From an uncultured Bacteroides sp. (GTDB lineage Bacteria > Bacteroidota > Bacteroidia > Bacteroidales > Bacteroidaceae): 64,000 nt of DNA. Both the position numbers and the translations under genes were made by a program. This document shows, in pieces, positions 57,207-64,000 of the stretch. Within the stretch, counting starts at the first letter, position 1, and each line of letters opens with the position of its first letter. The DNA is taken from contig NZ_OY782857.1 of assembly GCF_963678425.1 (NCBI RefSeq), positions 283,001-347,000 on the forward strand, in the 5' to 3' direction. Under the pieces are notes generated by a model. That model saw only the letters and a program-made list of their open reading frames with translations, had not been told where the DNA came from and did not search any database.

Positions 57207-60200
57207 TTAAAAATTAATATTCAGCCCGATATTGAATGTTTTGTAAACAGGATAAGTGTTGATATTGGTCTGTTCAGGATCAATATTCTTGAATTTAAAG
57301 TTGGTAAATGTCAACAGGTTTTCTCCACTTAAGAAAAGTCTCACTTTCGTAAGATGGGCCATCTTTAAAATTTTCTCCGGTAGAGAATAGCCTATTATAA
57401 GATTCTTCAATCTTACGAAATCATTCTTGGATACAAGAAAATTATTGACTTCAAGACTTGATGCACCACCCGCAGATAATGCCGGATAAAGAATTTTTTC
57501 TCCATTGGCATACCTTTCGGCTGTCCAAGCACTCTGATGTATTGGCGAATAAGTTCCCTGAGCCCAGTCTTCATGAATACCCGGACCATTATAAAAAGCG
57601 GCCTTGCCGGCATTACCCTGCCAAAACATACTGAAATCAAATCCTTTATAAGCCATGTCTATATTTAGGCTGTAGTCATAACTTGGAATCATCTTTGTAC
57701 CGGCTAATGGTGCCATATCCTTCTGATTGATCACTCCGTCATTATTGAGATCCTTATATTTCAAATCTCCCAAACGCGGAGCTTTCATGCCCTCGTATAT
57801 TAGCTTATTATTGTCAAGCTCTTCTTGTGTATTGAAAAACCCGTTTCCGTTTAAATAATCTACGATGTAACCAAACTGTTTCCCCAGTGCATAACCAGTG
57901 GTCCGGTAAGGATAAGCATATCCACTTGAACTCAAATCAACTTCCCCACTGCTTATCACCTTATTTGTATTGTAGCCAAAAATTCCCTTTATGTCCATCT
58001 CTAGTCCGCAGTTCAGTTTACGACTATATTCCAATGTCAGATCCACACCTTGACTTCTTATCTTTCCAATATTTTCATAAGGCAGATTATCGGAATTAAT
58101 ACCAGTTATGCCCGGTTTTGAAAAATCTTTTCCGATGACACCATTTTGGGACGTTTTCCAATAATCAAAACTTGCCTTAAACGAATTAAGAAAGCAAAAA
58201 TCAATACCATAGTTCTGCTGGTAAGAAGTTTCCCATGTAATATTGGCATTACCCAGCAAATATTCTTTGATCAATGCTGCCGTATAAAGACTATTGATAT
58301 AGCCGGAACCGTTTTCCTGACGGATCTCGGAACTATAAAGAAGACGACCGATTGAATAAATATTATCGTATTTCAACGCACCGTATGAAGCGCGTACTTT
58401 CAACAATTCCAACCATTTAATTCCTTTCATGAATTGCTCGTTTGAAACATTCCATGCTCCAGAGATCGTTGGAGATATATGATATTGATTTCCCTTGCGA
58501 AATTCTTCACTTCCGGCATCTGTCAGTGCCCCCTGAATAAAATATTTATTGTCCCATCCCAGATGCAATTGCCCGGCAAACTGTATCCTGCGATAAGGTA
58601 GGACATATTTTGAATTAAATGAGGAGGATATTCTATCTTCTGCCAGATAATTTGCGAGAGCATTTACCTCAAGCTTATTGAGAAAGGTTCTCTCAAATAA
58701 TAAGGATCCTTGGAAATTCATAGAGTAAACAGTATTGGAACTTTTACCCAGTGATAGCGGAGAATCCGCATTACTTCCAAAGGGTACCGTATTTCCATCC
58801 TGATCAAACACATATCTTGTATAATCGGCCGTTCCGTCAATGGTTCCTGAATAATAAGAATGGTAACCAACTATTGCATTAGCAGACAATCCTTTTGTCA
58901 GGAAGCCCATATCCAAGTCAAGATTGAAATTGGCATTTACATCAGTACCGGTACTTTTTGAATAACCGGTTTTGTTAATCTTACCATAGACAGGATCGGG
59001 GAAATTCTCGGTCGTGACTATCTTTCCATCATCCGACAACGGACCAGGTACTGTGGCAGGAGTAAGCATGATTCCGTCAAGAATGGAAGATGTATCGGTA
59101 TGGCTTCCGTTATTCCTATAGATACGGACATTGGTATTCAGTCCGGCATTCAGATATTTGAACACATTCACCTTAACGTTGGAAACGGTCGTGAAGCGGT
59201 TATAATAAGGTCTTGGGGCGAATTTTTCGTTCTTCTCTGCCTCATATATACCATCTTGATTTGTAAACCCTGTATTCAGATAGAATTGTATTCTTTCGGT
59301 ACCACCTGTACCACTTACATTATAGATTTGGGTAGTGGTGTGTTTCTTGTAATACATATCTTTCCAGTTATTATTCACCCCGCCTTGACTTTTGAAGGCT
59401 TCAAGTTGCTCAGGCGTATAAATAGCAGGGAGTCCATCATTTGACAGAGCTTCATTCCTAAGCGTTGCATACGTATAGGAATCAAGAGATTTGTATTCTC
59501 TGGTATATCCATTGATTCCAAAATTCAAATCAGCGTGTACTTCCGTCTTCCCAGCCCGACCCTGTTTCGTATTGATGAGTAGCACACCCTGTGCGCCAAG
59601 CGGTCCATAAAGAGCCTTTGCCGCAGCATCCTTGAGCAATGTAACTGACTCAATCGTATTGGGATCAATCGTATTCGGCGACAGTGTCGGTGCCGGAACA
59701 CCGTCAAGCACACACAAAATGGCATTACCATTGTTCGAGAAAATACCCCTAATAAATTTTGAAGTAACGTCAGAACCAGGAGCAGAAGACCCCTGCAGGG
59801 AAGTCAGTCCGGCAAGGCGACCGGTCAATGTCTGATCCAAGCCAACGGAAGGTGTTTTCCCAATAGTAGAGGCATATACACTGGAACGTGCTCCAGTATA
59901 AGCAGATTCGGGCACCATTTGTCCAAGGCCGTTATTCACCAATTCTTCCTGTCCTGAATAATTAGGAACCATATTTACCTTTATTTCATCCTTTCCATTC
60001 AAGGCAATAATTTCATTTCTATAGCCCAAATAGCTGCAGATGATTTTGGGCGTATTGTCCGGCACGCCAATTTTGAAGACACCATCCGTGGCACTCATGG
60101 TATAAATTTGTGTTCCAGGAACCGTTATCACAGCCCCGGCTATAGGTTCGTTACCTTCATCCATAACTTGTCCAGAGACATACACTTTGGCATTCATGGA

Positions 60201-60260
60201 TAAGGTTATCATACCTGTGAACAAGACATACGCAAGTATTTTCTTTCTAATATTTTTCAT
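57207..60260 (-). CDS. SusC/RagA TonB-dependent glycan transporter (pair 2)
   Basis: 1017 residues. Signal peptide (MKNIRKKILAYVLFTGMITL), carboxypeptidase-D-like domain (VYVSGQVMDEGNEPIAGAVI, residues 26-100), plug domain (about 110-240: PSVGLDQTLTGRLAGL, LKDAAAKALYGPLGAQGVLL, INTKQGR) and a long beta-barrel ending TYPVYKTFNIGLNINF with the terminal aromatic residue. No N-terminal STN extension, so anti-sigma control is unlikely. Compared with pair 1, the carboxypeptidase-like domain leads to a short linker rather than a canonical TonB box. It is preceded by SusD of pair 1 (19-base gap). Confidence 0.95.
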   Translation of the reverse strand: MKNIRKKILAYVLFTGMITLSMNAKVYVSGQVMDEGNEPIAGAVITVPGTQIYTMSATDGVFKIGVPDNTPKIICSYLGYRNEIIALNGKDEIKVNMVPNYSGQEELVNNGLGQMVPESAYTGARSSVYASTIGKTPSVGLDQTLTGRLAGLTSLQGSSAPGSDVTSKFIRGIFSNNGNAILCVLDGVPAPTLSPNTIDPNTIESVTLLKDAAAKALYGPLGAQGVLLINTKQGRAGKTEVHADLNFGINGYTREYKSLDSYTYATLRNEALSNDGLPAIYTPEQLEAFKSQGGVNNNWKDMYYKKHTTTQIYNVSGTGGTERIQFYLNTGFTNQDGIYEAEKNEKFAPRPYYNRFTTVSNVKVNVFKYLNAGLNTNVRIYRNNGSHTDTSSILDGIMLTPATVPGPLSDDGKIVTTENFPDPVYGKINKTGYSKSTGTDVNANFNLDLDMGFLTKGLSANAIVGYHSYYSGTIDGTADYTRYVFDQDGNTVPFGSNADSPLSLGKSSNTVYSMNFQGSLLFERTFLNKLEVNALANYLAEDRISSSFNSKYVLPYRRIQFAGQLHLGWDNKYFIQGALTDAGSEEFRKGNQYHISPTISGAWNVSNEQFMKGIKWLELLKVRASYGALKYDNIYSIGRLLYSSEIRQENGSGYINSLYTAALIKEYLLGNANITWETSYQQNYGIDFCFLNSFKASFDYWKTSQNGVIGKDFSKPGITGINSDNLPYENIGKIRSQGVDLTLEYSRKLNCGLEMDIKGIFGYNTNKVISSGEVDLSSSGYAYPYRTTGYALGKQFGYIVDYLNGNGFFNTQEELDNNKLIYEGMKAPRLGDLKYKDLNNDGVINQKDMAPLAGTKMIPSYDYSLNIDMAYKGFDFSMFWQGNAGKAAFYNGPGIHEDWAQGTYSPIHQSAWTAERYANGEKILYPALSAGGASSLEVNNFLVSKNDFVRLKNLIIGYSLPEKILKMAHLTKVRLFLSGENLLTFTNFKFKNIDPEQTNINTYPVYKTFNIGLNINF

Positions 60261-60279
60261 TGAAGTTGAGTCTTAAAGT

Positions 60280-62082
60280 TTACCATCCCGGATTTTGCCA
60301 GTTTTCTCCTGTAAGTGATTCCATACGCGCGGCTTCTTTCCCCGGGATGGGCCAGAAATGCCATTTTGCCAAATAAGAATATTTGCTGGGATCAGATCCA
60401 TTGCTATTGATAAGAATTCTTTCGTAGGAAAGATTTACACCGTTTTTGGTAATTTTCATGCCTGTAGAGAATTTTTCGTTTTCCAAGTTATCAGATTCTC
60501 CAATCCAGCGACGGGTGTCAAAATAGCGATTTTCCTCAAAAGCCAGTTCTACCTGACGTTCATGACGGACGATCAATCGCGCTTCCTCCTTAGTAGACGC
60601 GCTGACATCCACCGATGGATCAAAACCGGCACGGTGTCTAATTTCATTCACAAGTTTCATAGCCTCATCTATCTTTCCGACCTCAACAGCCGTTTCTGCA
60701 AGATTTAACATAACAGCTCCCAACCGGTAAAATTTCCATTTACCGTCATCGTCGCCTTTATAGTTTGCGAACTTCCTCAAATAATAACCTGTACGCGTAT
60801 AACGGGCACCTTGGTCCTTGATACTGCTGTTTCCGCCAACCCAAATTTCCACCTCATGCACCGTAGCTCCTTTCTGTACCGTACTACCATTGAATATTAC
60901 AGTTGCCTGTAACCTGGGATCACGCCCCGAATATGGATTCTGGAGGGCATAGCCCGAATTGGTTGTGTAATTGGGATTCAGATGCATCTCGTCATTATAG
61001 GGTTTAGCTAAATCAAGCACAGGCTTACCGGTAGCAAGCATATCATAGGCATCCACAAGTTCCTGAGTCGGCACGGTTCCTGCCAGATAATTACCCTGTA
61101 CTGGAGTTCCTGCAATCCACCATCTGTTCTGCATACCAAAGTCCGATTGCCAGATGGTTTCTTTGTCTATAGGATTGCTCCCCCAATAGTTATTTTGGGC
61201 AAAATACTCCCCATAGGCCGAGTTATAATTTTTCGTAAGCATCTTCGTATACAGTTCATAACCATTTGCCAACAATTGGGTGTAAGCATAATTATTTGTG
61301 TCATAGGCCCATTGCCAAAGATCTTCACCCCCATTATAAAGCGGACTTGCGGCAAACAATGATGCCTCCGACTTGATAGCCAGTGCTATAGCCTTTGTCA
61401 TACGATACTTCTGTTTTACATCATTAAGACGCCAGGGAAGATTTGATTTCAATCCTTCATCACAATCCGCACAAATAAATCGAAGCACATCAGCGGATGA
61501 AGACTTCTTGATACTGCCATAAGGATAGTCATTGTCCAACGGCTCTGTAACAATAGGTAAAGGCCCATAAAATTTGAGCAATTGTAAATAGAAAAAGGCT
61601 CTCAGCACATGGGCCTCACCTGTCCATATATTTCTGTTTTCCTCATAGGAAAGGGTTGCGGTGGGAATATATTTCAAAAAAGTATTGATAATACGAATCT
61701 GCTGCCAATCCCTCTGCCAGAACAGACAATCAAATGAACCGGTATTGAACTTATCCATAGGAAAGTCTGTGGCACTAGCCTGCCCCTTGTATGCCAATAT
61801 CGGTCCGTATTCATCATCGTTACCCCATCCTTCGTCACTCAAAGCACAAGGATAGTTTTGAAACCAAAAATAATTGGCAGATTTCTGAGGCAGATTATTG
61901 AAGCTGCTGCTGAAATATGCAGCGCATAGGTCTGGATCCTGAAAAACTTCTTCCAGAGATGTCCGTCCATCAGGTGTTGCATCCAAAGTGTCACTGCATG
62001 AATTAAGTGAAGCAAGGCATAACAAAACACTAATGCCACCTAATATTGTATTAGATATTTTCATTGTAAAGATATTTTTCAT
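60280..62082 (-). CDS. SusD/RagB-family lipoprotein (pair 1)
   Basis: 600 residues; lipoprotein signal LCLASLNSCSD (Cys about residue 29 from the first Met; Met7 is an alternative start). SusD features: ATPDGRTSLEEVFQDP, LRAFFYLQLLKFYGPLPIV, FYRLGAVMLNLAETAVEVGK, VNEIRHRAGFDP, VRHERQVELAFEENRYFDTR and final TGENWQNPGW. Its start codon overlaps the stop of the preceding SusC by one base (TAATG), implying coupling. It differs clearly from the SusD of pair 2, so the two pairs may handle different glycans or different fragments of one. Confidence 0.95.
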   Translation of the reverse strand: MKNIFTMKISNTILGGISVLLCLASLNSCSDTLDATPDGRTSLEEVFQDPDLCAAYFSSSFNNLPQKSANYFWFQNYPCALSDEGWGNDDEYGPILAYKGQASATDFPMDKFNTGSFDCLFWQRDWQQIRIINTFLKYIPTATLSYEENRNIWTGEAHVLRAFFYLQLLKFYGPLPIVTEPLDNDYPYGSIKKSSSADVLRFICADCDEGLKSNLPWRLNDVKQKYRMTKAIALAIKSEASLFAASPLYNGGEDLWQWAYDTNNYAYTQLLANGYELYTKMLTKNYNSAYGEYFAQNNYWGSNPIDKETIWQSDFGMQNRWWIAGTPVQGNYLAGTVPTQELVDAYDMLATGKPVLDLAKPYNDEMHLNPNYTTNSGYALQNPYSGRDPRLQATVIFNGSTVQKGATVHEVEIWVGGNSSIKDQGARYTRTGYYLRKFANYKGDDDGKWKFYRLGAVMLNLAETAVEVGKIDEAMKLVNEIRHRAGFDPSVDVSASTKEEARLIVRHERQVELAFEENRYFDTRRWIGESDNLENEKFSTGMKITKNGVNLSYERILINSNGSDPSKYSYLAKWHFWPIPGKEAARMESLTGENWQNPGW

Positions 62083-64000
62083 TAAAATCTTAAATTGACT
62101 CCAAAATTAAATGTTCTCATTGTCGGATAAGTCATCGGATTAGCCTGTTCTGGATCAAAGGATTTCGTCCTTAGATTTTGCCAAGTCACTAAATTTTCTC
62201 CCGACATATAAACTCTTACATCTGAGGCTCCGATTCTTTTCGTGATGCTCGAAGGAATTGTATATCCAAATTCAGCATTTTTCAGACGGATGTAGGAAGC
62301 ATCCATTATAAAGAAATCATTAGCCAGATGACTTGTAGACTGATTATAGGCAAGTCGCGGATAGGATGTTTTTTCACCGGCAGCATAACGCTCAGCTGAC
62401 CATCTTTCAAGATGCATGTCCGTATAGGCCTTAGGCCCTGCAGCCTCATTTATACCCCAACCGTCATAGAATTTCGAATATTTACCAACCCCCTGGAAAA
62501 GAACCGAAAAGTCAAAGCCTTTGTAATTAGCGCCAAAATTAAATCCATAAGTAATTTTGGGCAACATGGAAGAATACCCGATAGGAGCCAGATCTTTGTC
62601 ATCAATATCTCCATCTCCATTCAGATCTTGGTAAATAAAATCACCGGGTTTAGGCATACCGATCTTGTAGTTCAGTCCGCTCTTTTTTATACTTTCATCA
62701 CTATAGAAGAAGCCTGATCCGTCTCTACCCTTCTCCATATTTTTTGAGCGATCGATTTTATATCCCCAGCATTGTCCGATCGCAAATCCCGTGGCGCGGT
62801 AACGGTAGGCATATTCTTTACTGAGCATTGCCTCGTCAGTGAACTTGATTTTGTTGTCTGTATAGGCAAAATTACCGCTTATATTAAAGCCGAAATCCTT
62901 GTTGATGATTTTCTTATAACTTGCATTAATTTCAAATCCTTTGTTGTCCACCTTGCCCATGTTGACCAGACGCAAGGCGCTGGATTGAAGTCCTTGAATA
63001 TCGGGAACGGTTCCGCGGTTAATCAGAATATTGCTCCGTTTTTCATAGAAGTAATCAAATGACAGATTAAATTCATTGCTGAGAAGCCCCAAGTCTATAC
63101 CGTAGTTTTGTTTCCAAGCTGTTTCCCAAGTAATGAGTTTGTTTCCAAGATATTTTTCAACAACTTTTACACCGTCAATGATGCTCGGAACATTTTCTTG
63201 AAGTGCACCTGTTCCTGTCTTTCCTATATTATCAAGATACAGAAAGCGATAGCCTCCGAAGGAATCGTTGCCGACCTTGCCGTAAGACATTCTCAATTTC
63301 AAATTACTGACAAAGTTCTGGCTCTTCATAAACTTTTCGTTGGAAATGACCCAGCCAACCGACCATGCTGGGAAGAAGCCGAACCGTTTATCCGGAGAGA
63401 ATTGCTCTGAACCGTTGTATCCGGCATTGAATTCAGCCAGATACCGGTTATCGAAAGCATAAGTGAGACGTCCGGCAATACCAATGACATTGAATGGGAG
63501 ATACTTGTCTTGATAGCCCTCGTCTTCCCTTGATTCCTTTATGTCGCGTTGGACAAGCACCATACCATTAACACTATGCTTTTCATCAAATGTACGTGTA
63601 TAATTCGTCTGGAACTGAAGATTCGTATACCAGCCGCTGGAAACAGAACGGCTTATTGACAGAGGGGCGTCGGCATCATCATCACCGTCATAAAGATAAT
63701 AGGGCGTCGGATGAGAGGGATCATTGCGCTCATATTTGTATATCACGAAATTCTTGTTTCCGGTAGTCCTATTGATGGAACGTGACTGGAAAGAGACTTG
63801 CCCTTTCATGGACAATCCGGGAGTCAAAAAGTTTAAATCAACATTGAGATTGCCGGTTACATCCACGCCGGAACGCGTTTCAAGCTGATATCCCGACCTG
63901 TTAATATGTCCATAAGCCGGTTGGGCTGCACTTGCTGAAGTCAGGATAACCTGTCCCGGACGAACTGGTCTGAAAGTCTGTCCGTCATAAACGTCAAACC
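62082..64000 (-). CDS. SusC/RagA TonB-dependent glycan transporter (pair 1), 5' part outside the window
   Basis: The frame is open to the right edge; the visible 639 codons encode the C-terminal part of the beta-barrel only. The apparent start at 63866 is an internal GTG; in-frame sequence continues upstream to the edge (FDVYDGQTFRPVRPGQVILT, SASAAQPAYGHINR). Typical SusC barrel motifs: GIDLGLLSNEFNLSFDYFY, YQDLNGDGDIDDKDLAPIGY, FDFSVLFQGVGKYS, VRVYMSGENLVTWQNLRT and the end TMRTFNFGVNLRF. It is the most upstream gene of the operon visible here. Confidence 0.95.
   Translation of the reverse strand, partial: FDVYDGQTFRPVRPGQVILTSASAAQPAYGHINRSGYQLETRSGVDVTGNLNVDLNFLTPGLSMKGQVSFQSRSINRTTGNKNFVIYKYERNDPSHPTPYYLYDGDDDADAPLSISRSVSSGWYTNLQFQTNYTRTFDEKHSVNGMVLVQRDIKESREDEGYQDKYLPFNVIGIAGRLTYAFDNRYLAEFNAGYNGSEQFSPDKRFGFFPAWSVGWVISNEKFMKSQNFVSNLKLRMSYGKVGNDSFGGYRFLYLDNIGKTGTGALQENVPSIIDGVKVVEKYLGNKLITWETAWKQNYGIDLGLLSNEFNLSFDYFYEKRSNILINRGTVPDIQGLQSSALRLVNMGKVDNKGFEINASYKKIINKDFGFNISGNFAYTDNKIKFTDEAMLSKEYAYRYRATGFAIGQCWGYKIDRSKNMEKGRDGSGFFYSDESIKKSGLNYKIGMPKPGDFIYQDLNGDGDIDDKDLAPIGYSSMLPKITYGFNFGANYKGFDFSVLFQGVGKYSKFYDGWGINEAAGPKAYTDMHLERWSAERYAAGEKTSYPRLAYNQSTSHLANDFFIMDASYIRLKNAEFGYTIPSSITKRIGASDVRVYMSGENLVTWQNLRTKSFDPEQANPMTYPTMRTFNFGVNLRF

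Noticed and set aside
62082..63866. 594-residue version of the SusC gene starting at a GTG
   Set aside because: The start is internal to the barrel and the frame stays open to the right window edge, so the true start is outside.
1..64000. CRISPR arrays, rRNA genes, prophage genes, toxin-antitoxin or restriction systems
   Set aside because: No regularly spaced repeats, rRNA segments, phage structural genes or recognisable defence genes were seen on either strand.

Overview
The window looks like the chromosome of an AT-rich member of the Bacteroidales, close to Bacteroides. The grounds are paired SusC/SusD genes, a hybrid two-component regulator, type IX secretion genes, a GH3/GH2/GH51/GH106 glycanase repertoire, and promoters of the Bacteroidetes type (TTGG or TTG about 18-19 bases before TAnnTTTG). 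The species cannot be named from the sequence alone.

Layout. 1-2908 (minus strand) is a type IX secretion cluster, porP-gldK-gldL, with gldL running off the left edge. 3.0-5.0 kb holds housekeeping genes on the minus strand: a DUF2795 protein, a cobalamin adenosyltransferase, a methyltransferase and a 38-residue basic protein. 5.7-13.2 kb (plus strand) has a BspA-like leucine-rich-repeat surface protein, a DUF6064-like membrane protein, a GH63-like glycosidase and an unrecognised secreted protein. 13.2-20.1 kb is mostly core: tRNA-Leu(CAA), manC, a HIT protein, greA, a thioredoxin-fold lipoprotein without its redox cysteines, and pnp. 20.2-29 kb carries a GH51 arabinofuranosidase, a GH2 enzyme and a divergent hybrid two-component regulator. 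29-32.5 kb has a small gene, a membrane protein, a polysaccharide deacetylase and a methyltransferase. A group II intron (about 32489-34404) sits just behind the terminator of a GH3 gene.

34.5-64 kb is one large polysaccharide-utilisation region. A divergent pair (GH3 leftward; GH71/99-like and GH106 rightward) flanks a 10-bp inverted repeat lying exactly midway between the two predicted -7 boxes. After a decayed IS1182-type element comes a long minus-strand operon read from right to left: SusC (partial), SusD, SusC, SusD, GH3, GH3, GH71/99-like, GH71/99-like, followed by a separate GH3 with a PA14 domain. In all there are four GH3 enzymes, three paralogues of one poorly characterised TIM-barrel-like family and two SusC/SusD pairs. 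The glycan targeted is not evident.

The two halves connect. Two of the three GH71/99-like proteins and the leucine-rich-repeat protein end in what look like type IX sorting domains, so the secretion system at the left edge is a plausible exporter of enzymes from the glycan locus. Other points of note are a terminator-like hairpin in the greA leader, a premature stop in the intron reverse transcriptase, and a methyltransferase whose last residues are encoded by the intron.
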